Shown here in pieces: positions 11,979 through 21,901 of a stretch of DNA of 64,000 bases. How positions within the stretch are numbered: the stretch's first letter is position 1; each line of letters begins with the position of its first letter. The DNA is taken from the NCBI RefSeq assembly GCF_033115175.1, contig NC_084834.1:90008462-90072461 (forward strand), given 5' to 3'. A program made the position numbers and the translations under genes. The notes under the pieces were generated by a model, which was given only the letters and a program-made list of their open reading frames with translations, made no database searches and was not told the DNA's origin. This DNA is from Lepus europaeus. Taxonomy: Eukaryota; Chordata; Mammalia; Lagomorpha; Leporidae.

Positions 11979-12714
11979 AAGCAAGAAAGAAAAGCGGTAG
12001 TTTTACCTGCTGTAGCACAATGCCAGTTCCAGACCTTCAATGGCTTGTATTACACAGAAGGATGAGAACTTCCCCTTCATATCATGTTCTTGACAAGGCC
12101 TCTGAGCTAACACTGCATGTGTATTCATTTGCTTAAAATAATAGATATGAACTGTGCTGAGAAGGGACTATGAAGCTTTCTATTTGACCATGAAAACCTC
12201 CAGGCTGCAGATATTTCTCTGGCTGTAATTTCTTCCATCTGTTGGATAGTGGTACAAGGAATAAGGCTGACCAGTCATGAGCTTAAGTAAGATGTATTTT
12301 GATGATGTGGCAGGGAGCGCCAAACTCAGGCCTGATGTTACAACTGATGTAGAGATGGGCAGTTTACCAAAAGACAAACTATCCTTGCACATTTTTTCTG
12401 ATGACTGGTTATGCCTTACCCAGTCACTGTTCAGGGGCTGATGAGCGCTACCTGTGCTGGTTGCTGAAATGTTGGGCTTGTCAATGTGTTGGCATAAAAA
12501 GCAGACAAAGCTGTGCGACTGAGGTTAAAACTCAACCCACCCAATGAAATGGGCTTAGAATTTAATATCTCATCTCCAAAATTAGGCCTCTATCTGGGAT
12601 CCAAGAATGGTCAAAAGGGTCTAAAACTGACAATTATATTATAGCAGGGGGCCCCTATGCTGGCTGCATTTCAGAGTTAGCTGCAATTTCTATTTTTAAC
12701 TTTGTAAGCTTTAT
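11979..12714. other. no gene seen
   Basis: No repeat family or exon recognised. Confidence 0.45.
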
Positions 12715-13010
12715 TTTATTTTTTTGCTTGATGCATATTTATATGTGTCCTAGTTATAGGGTACAATGTAGTGTTTCAACACCTATAAATTTTGTATGAT
12801 GATCAAAGCATGGTAATTAGCACACCCCTCACCTTAAACATTTACCATTTCCTTGGGTGAAAACATTCAAAACCCTCTCTTCTAGCTATTTTGAAATATA
12901 CAATACAGAAATGTTAACTACAGTCATAGTACTATATAGTAGAATACCACAACTTACTCCTCCTGTCTAACTGTAGCGTTGTACCCATGGATGGGTCTCT
13001 CAACCTCCCC
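12715..13010 (+). mobile_element. Ancient L1 (L1M) 3' UTR fragment, plus
   Basis: The order of motifs (ggtacaatgtagtgttt, caccttaaacatttaccatt, ctcctcctgtctaactgtag, ctcaacctccccatct) follows the 3' UTR of old mammalian L1M elements. Divergence is high. Confidence 0.6.
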
Positions 13011-13532
13011 ATCTGGGACCTGTAGGAACTACCAAAGCTGAAATCAATTGCATCTCTAGGAGGCAGCCTGGCAATAGTTTTTCAAAGTTGCTCAGGTGAT
13101 GTGCAGCTAAGCTGAGAACCAGTGTATGTTAGACAAATTACAAAAGGAACAGGAGCAAGTTTACTTCCTCCTCTTCTTTGCATTACATGCATTTATAACG
13201 GTCAGATTACACACTATAACTGAACAATCAATATCCAGACTTGTAATTCAGACCAATAATTAGTCCCCAACATGGCACTTTACCAAATGATATCTGAAAG
13301 GTTTGTGAAACTACGTAACTTCCAGTCATTCCCATGGAGTAGATAACATGCTGGGGCATTCTCTTCATTACCCATTTCATTTGCAAAGGCTAAATAAATG
13401 TACTCTTTTATGTATTTTTGTATGCTGCATTGATAATTTACAATCTCAAAATTATGTTCTCTTAAGTAATACTAAAATAATTAGTATGCATAATATGAGA
13501 GTACAATTGAAGAGTACATTTTATTCAATTAT
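13011..13532. other. no gene seen, possible MER5 scrap
   Basis: Bases ~13070-13125 (caggtgatgtgcagctaagc, gagaaccagtg) resemble the end of a MER5 hAT element. The rest is unassigned. Confidence 0.35.
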
Positions 13533-13545
13533 TAAATGAAGGAAG

Positions 13546-13894
13546 GTGGGCCAGCACTGTGGTGCAGCGGGTAACACCCTGGCCCGAAGAGCCTGCATCC
13601 CATATAGGCACCAGTTCTAGTCTTGGCTGCTCCTCTTCCAGTCCAGCTCTCTGCTGTGGCCTGGGAAAGCAGTAGAAGATGGCCCAAGTCCTTGGGCCCC
13701 TGCACCCATGTGGGATACCTGGAAGAAGCTTCTGGATCCTGGCTTTGGATCAGCAAAGATCTGGCCGTTGTGGCCATCTGGGGAGTGAACCATTGGATGG
13801 AAGACCTCTCTCTCTCTCTCTCTCTCTGCCTTTCCTCTCTCTGTGTAACTCTGACTTTCAAATAAATAAGTAAATCTTAAAAAATTTTTTTAAA
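13546..13894 (+). mobile_element. CSINE, plus
   Basis: Head gtgggccagcactgtggtgc, long CT run, aaataaataagtaaatctt tail. The duplication taaatgaaggaag lies at 13533-13545 and 13895-13907. Confidence 0.95.
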
Positions 13895-13994
13895 TAAATG
13901 AAGGAAGTATTATTCAGTGTCAATCAAGAAATCTAAAATATTACACAATTAAGTTTATACCATATTAGTCAACTTTTAATCAATTTTAGTAAAA

Positions 13995-14262
13995 TGACCT
14001 GGAGGAGCTTCCTGGGAAGGAAAGGGATTACTTCAGCTTACACTTGGGAGGTCACAGGTCAGGATCAAGCAGCCCCATCCTGGCGAGACTGGCCGTGGTG
14101 GAGCAGGCATGGATGAAACATCACATGGTGAACCAGGAAGCAGAGAAGCTAGGCTGATCTCAGCTTAAATAACCAACCCACTCTCAAGAACTACCTTCTG
14201 AGGACAAGTCCCCAGTGATCTAAAGACCTCCTACCAGACCCACATCTCAGATACCGTTAGTT
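13995..14262 (-). mobile_element. Possible ERVL-MaLR-like LTR remnant
   Basis: The minus strand has aaccatgtgatg-like and gtaagctgaagtaatccctt motifs reminiscent of old MaLR LTRs. The assignment is weak. It is a broken solo remnant if real. Confidence 0.3.
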
Positions 14263-14266
14263 AGAT

Positions 14267-14436
14267 CAGCACCCACATGGGGGACCCAAAGGAAGCTCCT
14301 GGCTTCGGATCAGCTCAGCTTCGGCCATTGCGGCCATTTGGGGAGTGAACCAGAGGATGGAAGATCTTTCTCTCTGTCTCGACCTCTCTCTGTAACTCTG
14401 CCTCTCAAATAAATAAATAAATCTTTAAAATAAAAA
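14267..14436 (+). mobile_element. CSINE 3' half, plus
   Basis: Only the body from cagcacccacatgggggacc to the aaataaataaataaatcttt tail is present. The head is absent. Confidence 0.88.
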
Positions 14437-15002
14437 AGTCTCCCCTCTTAATCTAAACACCCTTAACAAAGAAACTGAGTTTAAACATCTGCATGAGTTT
14501 GGGGAACCAAGTTCTATTCAATATGTAACACATACTCTCTGAAAATACAGATACATGTATCAGTGCGGACATAGATTTAGTTGCTATAATAAGAGATCCC
14601 AAAATACATTGCATTAAATAAGACTGAAGTTTATTTCTCTGTGTGTGTCTGCCCTTATTTAACTGAAATAACCACAAGGAGTGTACATTTTGGTAAAAGA
14701 AAATTCTTTCTGTATTTGCCAATTCCCAGTGAATGGGAAGAGAGGAAAGGAAAGAGGCAGAGCACATCACATCTGCTAGCACTCTACAGGCTAGATCTTA
14801 GCCACATGTGTATGATCAGCTGCAAGGAAGGCTGGGAAGTAGAGTCTCCTTTTGAGCAGTAATGTGTGCAACTGAAAAACAAGATTTCTCTTACTAATTA
14901 CAAAGAGGAGAGAGAGGAGCCTGTAGACAATGTACATCCATATAATCCAGAATCCAAATATACTGGGGATATAAAAAGACTATACTGTTCAAAATTTTAT
15001 TT
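14437..15002. other. no gene seen
   Basis: Intergenic sequence without a recognised element. Confidence 0.45.
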
Positions 15003-15019
15003 TGATAATATTTATTCTT

Positions 15020-15350
15020 TTTTTTTTTTTTTTTTGACAGGCAGAGTGGATAGTGAGAGAGAGAGACAGAGAGAAAGGTCTTCCTTTTGCCGTTGGTTCA
15101 CCCTCCAATGACCACTGCGGCCAGCGTATCTCGCTGATCCGAAGCCAGGAGCCAGGAGCTTCTCCTGGTCTCCCATGCAGGTGCAGGGCCCAAGGACTTG
15201 GGCCATCCTCCACTGCCTTCCCGGGCCATAGCAGAGAGCTGGCCTGGAAGAGGGGCAACCGGGATAGAATCCGGCACCCCAACCGGGACTAGAACCTGGT
15301 GTGCCAGCGCCGCAAGGCAGAGGATTAGCCTGTTAAACCACAGCGCCGGC
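15020..15350 (-). mobile_element. CSINE, young type, minus
   Basis: Full copy with T-run at the left and cacagcgccggc head at the right. A 17-bp duplication, tgataatatttattctt, lies at 15003-15019 and 15351-15367. Confidence 0.96.
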
Positions 15351-15367
15351 TGATAATATTTATTCTT

Positions 15368-15721
15368 ATCAGGTGTTTTTAAAACTGTTTGGAAGTTTAA
15401 AATTAGTATTAACTTTATTAAAAAAATATTTCATGATACACTATCACATAGTTTTATCTATCAATCAGCATTTATATGGCTTTTCACAGAATGTAATAGT
15501 TCAACAGAACAAGGTCTAGACAGATACTTTGGTTGTCAGTGTTATTCCTTTATTAATTGAGTAAGTTCCAGAAGATTACTCAAGAACTACTTTGAGAATT
15601 TAATGAAAACCATGCATCCTGTAACCCTATACCCATATATTAATAATTCTGCAACAAATTTCAGGGAGTATATGGATAGCTCCCCCACCTGAAGCTCAAT
15701 TTTAGAGTGTCTCTGCTGCAA
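15368..15721. other. no gene seen
   Basis: AT-rich sequence without a recognised element or exon. Confidence 0.45.
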
Positions 15722-15733
15722 GACTCTAATTCT

Positions 15734-16071
15734 GTTTTTTTTTTAGATTTATTTTATTTATTTGAAAGACAGAGTTACATACAGAGAGAGGTAGAGACAG
15801 AGAGAGAGATCTTCCATCCGCTGGTTCACTTCCCCAGATGGCCATAATGGCCAGAGCTACGCCGATCCAAAGCCAGGAGCCAGGAGCCTCTTCCAGATCT
15901 CCCACATGAGTGCAGAGGCCCAAGGACTTGGGCCATCTTCTACTGCTATCCCAGGCCATAGCAGAGAGCTGGATCAGAAGAGGAGCAGCCGAGACTAGTA
16001 CCAGTGCCCGTATGGGATGCCGGCACTTCAGGCCAGGGTGTTAACCTGCTGCACCACAGCGCCAGCCCCAG
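15734..16071 (-). mobile_element. CSINE, older type, minus
   Basis: Head gcaccacagcgccagcccc at the right and the T-rich tail at the left. The duplication gactctaattct lies at 15722-15733 and 16072-16083. Confidence 0.95.
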
Positions 16072-16083
16072 GACTCTAATTCT

Positions 16084-16848
16084 AGCTGCTTAGGTTCATG
16101 TTCTGTGACCAAGAAGAAGGAGGGCAATGGACAATGGAGAGTTCACAAGAAAAAAAGGTTCATTAAGCAAAAAAGAAAGCAAAAGAGAAAATTCCCAGCA
16201 GCGCCAAGAAGGGTGTCAGAAGTGAGGGCCCATATGGGGAAGTTGCCCAGGAGGTTAGATCCTCTGGGCTGTGAGGAAGTTTGCATAGGTTTTGCAAATA
16301 TATCAGTTGGTCATTGATGACTTTCTCATTGTTGGACAGTCAGCATCTGGAGCCAGACAGGGTCAACTATAACTGCATCTTGTTTTGTTTTCAGTTTCTT
16401 TATCTTGTGTTTGAGTAGAGAGGCATTTGTTCTAGATTGTCCTTTTGTATGTTAGGCTTGTATTTCCCTCTGTACATCAGACTTGAGTCACTTGAGCCCT
16501 TTGTCCCTGGTTACCTACCTCAGATCTCTGCTGTCTTCTGTCTCTATCACCTTGTCTCTAAATGAGAAGAAATATGAATACAAAAATTTCACAGCAGCCT
16601 GGGAAAGCATCAATAAAATCATTAATCTCTGCCTCTGGGAGTCATCAACAGAATACCTGGAGCCCTGGCCCAAGTTGGGATACCCAGTTCAGGATCTGGA
16701 GTGTAGTGATAATGTAATTCATGCAAGTTCCCTTGTATCTCAAGGCTTCTCTATTCCTTGTGAGAACCTTGTGTTTTCTGCACTCCTCTGGGTATGGGCA
16801 TTACATCTCCCATCTTCATCACATGGTTCACACCCACAGCCATGGGAA
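16084..16848. other. no gene seen
   Basis: A 146-residue open frame (16483-16923) has no recognisable domain and runs into the LTR at its end. No repeat family assigned. Confidence 0.4.
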
Positions 16849-17193
16849 TTTTTTTTTAAGAGAAAGAGTTTATTGGGGGAAACCCGACAGACTGGAAGGA
16901 AGGGGCGAAGAAGTAGAGTGTAAGAGAGAGAGACAGCGACAGAGGCAGAGGGAGAGAGAGATCAGGAGATGAAGAGAAAGAGAAAGAAAGACATGTGTTC
17001 AGGAACAGGTCCTTTTAAAACTTTGCTGGAGGGCGGGCAGGAAAGCAGGAGCAGCAAATCCCATTAGGATGGGGGTGGAGCTTGACACCAGTGGTTGGGC
17101 CATGCAACCACCTGGCTTCCAGCAATGGCGGCGGGGGCTAGAGCCTAGGATTGTGTCAGGGTGTAGATCGCGCCATAGATAAGACTGCGCCAT
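16849..17193 (-). mobile_element. Endogenous retrovirus LTR copy, minus, ending in an A-tract
   Basis: Read on the minus strand it matches the LTR at 9797-10132 almost throughout: ctacaccctgacacaatcc, the ccgccgccattgctggaagc segment, a ttttaaaagga TATA-like site, CT-rich tract and AATAAA (16869-16874), then a poly(A) (T-run 16849-16857). The first bases of the LTR are missing and a SINE head joins it at 17189-17193. Confidence 0.75.
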
Positions 17194-17322
17194 CTTCCAC
17201 TGCTTTCCCAGGCCACATCAGAGAGCTGGATTGGAATAGGAGCAGCCAGGACTCTAACCAGCACCCACATGGGATGCTGGCACTGCAGGTGTTGGCTTTA
17301 CCCACTATACCACAATGCCAGC
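17189..17322 (-). mobile_element. CSINE head portion fused to the LTR, minus
   Basis: Minus-strand CSINE from its head (gctggcattgtggtatagtg) to the ggaagatggc point in the body. There it passes directly into LTR sequence through a shared GCCAT. No SINE tail is found on the far side of the LTR. Confidence 0.8.
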
Positions 17323-18599
17323 ATTTATATTTATTTGGGAGCTATAAGAAGGCATCCAGCTCACCCCAAAAATAAGAGAAGTAAGGTCCTAATTTAGGAA
17401 GTAAATTTTAAGAACCACATAGATATCAAGATCATTTGGAAAAGACAGAACAGCTGTCAGGCCACAGGATCCACAGAAATCATCTTGACTGTTCCACACT
17501 AAAGGAAAGTCAGTCAATTTAAGAAGAGTAGATTAGCCTTAATAAGCTTAGGAAAATAAAGACCACCGAGGCAAGAGCTGATCAAGGCACTTCCGAGAAT
17601 GTTCCAGAGTAGAGGGCATCCGGTTTCCAGAGCTCAGCTCCAACCATAATGTTCTCCATGGAGCCTCACACTTTCTCTTAGCACCATGCTAGTAGGCTTG
17701 CATGCGGCGGTGCTCCCTCTCTTCCCATGTATGCTCATTAAACAGCCTTTCCATTCTTATTATTGCCCATTATAAACTACAAATCGGTTACTGATCATGA
17801 CCTGACTTCCCAGGAGAACTCCTCTGCTGCAGACTTCAGGGAGGAACTCCATGAGGAACCTCCTGAACATAGCTGAAATTCTTATCATCGTTCTGTCTTT
17901 GGAAAGTCCTGTGAGTTAACTCGGGCAAGGCGTTATAGAACCTGGGAACACCACCTAACTTAACGCAGAAGTTTCTGAGGTTGATTTCATTAAGCTTTTT
18001 GGTTTAAAGAAACACAGACTGAGTCAGGGTGATTCAAGAAAGGTGGGCTCATTAAAAGGTGACATTTCAGAAGAAGGAGTATCACCGGAATCCAGGAAGG
18101 CCTGGTGGGCAATGCGAGGATCAGATCCAAGCATGCAGGCAGGAAGATTTTCACTTTGTCCCTCAGCATCAAGACTCAATAGGTTTCAGTGCTGTGCACC
18201 ACATTGACAGGATGTGGCTCCCTATTTCTGCCTCTCCATATATTCCCCTCAGTTTTTGTTCTGACCATTTATGACATGTCTCTTCCTAAATGTTCAAATT
18301 TCCAGAGGGAAAACCACAATAGAACTCAGCCCACCATCACTGGTGTTCAGGCAGAGCCTTTGCAACACGCCTGTGTGGGCACTGCTGGTGTCTACCAGAT
18401 TCTCCTTCCGTCCGGTGCTCATGCCGTCCAGTTCACCTATGGTGAGGTGGTGCATCTGAGGGGTTAGAAGCTGGCCACCTGTGCTTCAGGCATCCAGGAG
18501 GGTAGTTCTCCTCGGAGGGAGATGTGGGTTGGCAGGAACCTGTAGGTTAACTCTGGGGGAGCCAGAGAAGTAACGCAAACATCTGTAGAACCCAATGCA
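17323..18599. other. no gene seen
   Basis: Apparently unique flanking sequence downstream of DMP1. Short open frames on both strands have no recognised domain. Confidence 0.4.
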
Positions 18600-18712
18600 A
18601 ATGAAGGGTTGGGCTCCATCAGAATACTCTGAGATCCTCATAAAAATACAGAAACCTGGGCCTCACTCCAGACCTCCTCAATCAGAATCTCAAGAGTGAG
18701 GATGAGAGATAC
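18600..18712 (+). mobile_element. MER5-like hAT remnant, plus
   Basis: Motifs aaacctgggcctcactccag and caatcagaatctcaagag resemble the centre of MER5A. A clearer copy lies at 28332. Confidence 0.45.
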
Positions 18713-18716
18713 ACAA

Positions 18717-18836
18717 GGGGTCTTCAAACATTCTTGGAAAACGTACATTATGAAAAAGCATACATAGGTTTCAAATATTTTTGTACAAAATAAAGTTATC
18801 TTTTAATCCCATCTCCATGAACATTTGAAGGGCTCT
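18717..18836. mobile_element. mariner-like MITE
   Basis: Left end ggggtcttcaaacattcttg and right end ccatgaacatttgaagggc are inverted copies. The interior contains the gaaaaagcatacataggttt and aataaagttatcttttaatc blocks shared with the other copies. Confidence 0.7.
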
Positions 18837-19091
18837 TGTATGTGTGCTCATTCCTTTTTTTTTTTTTTTCTTTTTTTTAAGGAAACTACTTTACCTCAGC
18901 ACTTCCACTTTACAAGTGTTTTTACCCACACTTCCACTAGGACACATCAGCATTCTTCTGCAAATTCATTCAGAGAATCAAGAAGTTTCTTAACCTTTAC
19001 TCTGACTTCCCATCCTTCACAAGGTTCTGCACCCTCACAAGCTCAAAGCTGCATTCACTTGGGGAGATTTGGACATATGTGTATACACATA

Positions 19092-19114
19092 GACACACAC
19101 ACACACACACACAC
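19092..19114. repeat. (CA)n microsatellite
   Basis: About eleven AC dinucleotides directly next to a mariner-like element. Confidence 0.93.
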
Positions 19115-19115
19115 A

Positions 19116-19243
19116 AGCACTTCCAAAAGTTCATGGAAAACGGAAGTAAAAGATCAGTTTATTTCATTGTAAAACAAAGTTTTGAAATCCACACATAGCT
19201 TTTTCATAATGCACATTTTTCATGAAGCTTTGGAACACCCCTG
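19116..19243. mobile_element. mariner-like MITE
   Basis: Ends cacttccaaaagttcatgga and catgaagctttggaac are inverted relatives. The interior has aaaagatcagtttatttca and cacatagctttttcataatg. Its left end lies a base or two after a CA repeat. Confidence 0.7.
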
Positions 19244-19305
19244 TACGTCCTAACAATTAATACCACTAAAATAAATACACACATACTTTTCTGGGTATTA
19301 TTGTC

Positions 19306-19311
19306 TTTATT
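19306..19311 (-). terminator. DMP1: Candidate DMP1 polyadenylation signal AATAAA
   Basis: The minus strand reads tgtaataaagacaataatac, followed within ~30 bases by GT-rich agtatgtgtgtatttatt, a normal arrangement for cleavage near 19285-19292. Confidence 0.55.
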
Positions 19312-20005
19312 ACAAAACAAATATTCTATATTGAGGTAACATTTCCAATAATAATTGGCAAAAATCAATTGAATCTTATGTACAGAATTTTTCCAGGTGC
19401 AACACACACGAAGATCTCAGGGTACAGGTTTTCTAGCATTGCACATAAACTGATTTTAGGAAAAGGAAAGCTGAAAGTTCTCTATTTGAACAGGGATTTC
19501 ATTCCCAAACTCTCCTCTACCCAACGCTCCATATCAATGGTCAGTGAGGTAAAGTTCATGAGAGTTCTACAAAAATCACTGAATAGCAGAAATAACTTTT
19601 AAAAAATTGTTCCTCCAAAACACCTCACCATGATGTAATTTGAAAGTACTTTCGCGAACTAAAAACCTAATCATATAGAATTAACTATTGCTTATCTCAA
19701 GGATAAATAGAGTTCTCCTGTCTTCCATAAGGAAATTTTATGCAACTGTCCAGTTCCAGTGTCTATTCTGCTGTGAAACCCACCCGAATTCCCCAGGCCA
19801 AAGTTGGTCACCTTCTTCTTCCCTCCTATGTATCAGGTCTGTGCCTCAGTTATTGCATTCACCACACTGGATTGTGATGAGGCTTCCCTCGTATGTGTCC
19901 CCCTTTAACGCCTCACTTGAGATATTTCCCAGTAAGCCCCTCAGAAGCAAGAAGCCTGGCTTCAGCTGCCTTACATCCCCAGCACCCAGCACAGGTCACA
20001 ATATA

Positions 20006-20087
20006 AGGCTACTTCAAAAAGTGTGTGAACAATGGAACTCAAAGTTAAGTTTATTTGAGTGCAAAAGCATTTTGAAACCTATGCCCA
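20006..20087. mobile_element. mariner-like MITE, half copy
   Basis: Left part only: ggctacttcaaaaagtgtgt through gcattttgaaacctatgccc. A second copy starts two bases later. It lies in the predicted DMP1 3' UTR. Confidence 0.6.
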
Positions 20088-20089
20088 TA

Positions 20090-20287
20090 AAGGATCTTCA
20101 AAAAGCTCATGGAAACTGTTTTAAACTGATTTTTTTTTTAACTTTTATTTAATGAATATAAATTTCCAAAGTACAGCTTATGGGTTTTAAACTGATTTTT
20201 AAAAAAATGCTCAGATTTCAAGTGTTTTTGCATCAGAATTAACTTATCTCTGAATTCCATTATTTATAAACTTTTTGACGTACCCTG
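20090..20287. mobile_element. mariner-like MITE with L1 insertion
   Basis: Begins ggatcttcaaaaagctcatg and ends tataaactttttgacgtacc (inverted ends). A 49-bp L1 piece interrupts it at 20135-20183. It lies in the predicted DMP1 3' UTR. Confidence 0.65.
20135..20183 (-). mobile_element. 49-bp 5'-truncated L1 3' end
   Basis: The minus strand reads the extreme L1 3' end (cataagctgtactttggaaa, then ttaaataaaagtt and an A-tail). A perfect 17-bp duplication, gttttaaactgattttt, lies at 20118-20134 and 20184-20200, proving target-primed insertion of this tiny piece. Confidence 0.9.
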
Positions 20288-20596
20288 GTAAAAATCTCAG
20301 TAACTGTTCATCGGATTAATGAGTTATGAACTATTTCAGCTGTGAATTATTATGCACCTCTTTCCTTTCTTCCAGTCCCATTGAGGGTGTTGTGGTGTCA
20401 TTTTCCGCATTGTTTAAACTTCTACGGGATAGTGACACTTAGTTACACAGTTACAAGTATCCTGTCCAGCATTCCTTTTAAAAAAGAAACGGTCTCTTCT
20501 GATTAAAACACCAATAAATTATAATTACAATTGTTTCCCTACTTGCAAGCCCCAAAGAGTCCTTTCTGTGAGAGCCACTCCTTGGGAAAGCTGAGG

Positions 20597-21901
20597 CTAG
20601 TAGCCATCTTGGCAGTCATTGTCATCTTGGTCGCCAATGGGCTTGTTGTGGTAAGTGTCAACTGTCAGTTTTCTGCTTTCCAGGTCCATGCTCCTGGCCT
20701 GGCCGTCTTCCTCACTGCTCGACGTGCTCTCAGTAGAGTTGCTGTCTTCTTTTGACTTGCTGTTTTCCTGAGAGTCACTGCCAGCCCCTTCATCAGATTG
20801 GCTGTCCTGCTCCGACTGACTCTCCTCGCTCGGGCTCTCAGCAGACTCGCTCTGGGACTGCAGGCCCTCCTGGCTGGAACTGTTCTCCTCCTCAGTGGTC
20901 TCAGGGCTCTCCTCTGAGGATTTCAGGCTCTCGTTGGAGTCGCTGTCGGCTTGCTCCTCTCTGGATTGGCTTTCTGAGCTGGAGGGGACGCTCAGGTTGT
21001 CCTCTTGGCTGGAGTCGCTGTCCTCCTCTGTGCTACTGGTGGTGGCATCTGGATTATCGCCCCTGGACTCACTCACCCCCTCTTCCTGAGACTCACTACT
21101 GCTTTCTTGAGACGGCAGGTCAGCCTCCTGACTGGACTCACTGCTGGGGTCTTGCTCATTGTTGCTGTCCTCCTGGGACTGAGTCTCCCTGCTGTCTTCC
21201 CTGGATCGGCTGAGGCCAGTATCTCTGGAGTCGGGGCTTTCTGTGGAGTCCTCAACTTCCTCCTGTGTGTTGCTGTCCTCAAGCTCATGCCTGTCATCCT
21301 CCTGGGAAATGCGGGACTTCCAGAAAAACCTCCGACGGGGATACTCCGCTGATCGGCTCTGCCCTGCATCTGGAGTGCTCGCTTGTTTGCTGTCCCCGTT
21401 TGATTCTTTTGATCTGACTCCAGCACTGCTTATTCTGGCCTTGACTCTCTCACTCATGATGCTGTCCGGATCATCACTCTGCATTCCTTCATCATCAAAC
21501 TCAGAGCCATCGCCGTGGCTGCTGTCCCCGTCACTGCCGCCTCCCACCCAGTGCTCCTCACTCTCGCTGTCTGGTCTGCTGTAGACCACGCCCTCATGGT
21601 CAAGGTCCCTGCTGTCACTGGTGGTGTCCTGGGCACTGTCTTCCCTGGACTGTGTGTTGTCAGCAGAATCCTCCTCACTGCCTAGTTCAGAGTTTCCTCC
21701 TCCCTGTCTCTCCTTGGGCCCTGGGCCATTGTCTTCATCACCAAAGGTGTCATCTCCACTGTCGTCTTCATCATCTTCTTTATCACCGCCTTCCTTTCCT
21801 GCACTCATGGAGAAGCCACCAGCTGTTCTATAAAGATACTGGCCATCATCAGAGATCAGGGCCTCCTCTGAGTCAGTGGTGTCTCTGGAGTCCTTATTGA
21901 C
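20597..21901 (-). CDS. DMP1: DMP1 exon 6, coding part
   Basis: Starts at VNKDSRDTTD after a minus-strand ctccag acceptor and ends at DGY plus TAG (20597-20599). It encodes residues 61-494, including SGDD, MQSDDP and RGD. The frame stays open 20 codons upstream of the acceptor, which is intron sequence. The same sequence also gives long Ser/Leu-rich antisense open frames that are shadows. Confidence 0.97.
   Translation of the reverse strand, partial: VNKDSRDTTDSEEALISDDGQYLYRTAGGFSMSAGKEGGDKEDDEDDSGDDTFGDEDNGPGPKERQGGGNSELGSEEDSADNTQSREDSAQDTTSDSRDLDHEGVVYSRPDSESEEHWVGGGSDGDSSHGDGSEFDDEGMQSDDPDSIMSERVKARISSAGVRSKESNGDSKQASTPDAGQSRSAEYPRRRFFWKSRISQEDDRHELEDSNTQEEVEDSTESPDSRDTGLSRSREDSRETQSQEDSNNEQDPSSESSQEADLPSQESSSESQEEGVSESRGDNPDATTSSTEEDSDSSQEDNLSVPSSSESQSREEQADSDSNESLKSSEESPETTEEENSSSQEGLQSQSESAESPSEESQSEQDSQSDEGAGSDSQENSKSKEDSNSTESTSSSEEDGQARSMDLESRKLTVDTYHNKPIGDQDDNDCQDGY

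Larger units (their letters stand above)
19288..20596 (-). other. DMP1: DMP1 3' UTR (predicted)
   Basis: From the DMP1 stop to a strong polyadenylation signal at 19306-19311 gives a ~1.3-kb 3' UTR. I recall the human one as roughly 1 kb. It contains two mariner-like elements and a 49-bp L1 scrap, so repeats account for much of the extra length. The exact cleavage site is inferred. Confidence 0.55.

Noticed and set aside
20752-21833. Several Ser/Leu/Cys-rich open frames on the plus strand
   Set aside because: They are antisense shadows of DMP1 exon 6, whose GAA/GAC/AGC codon use keeps other frames open.
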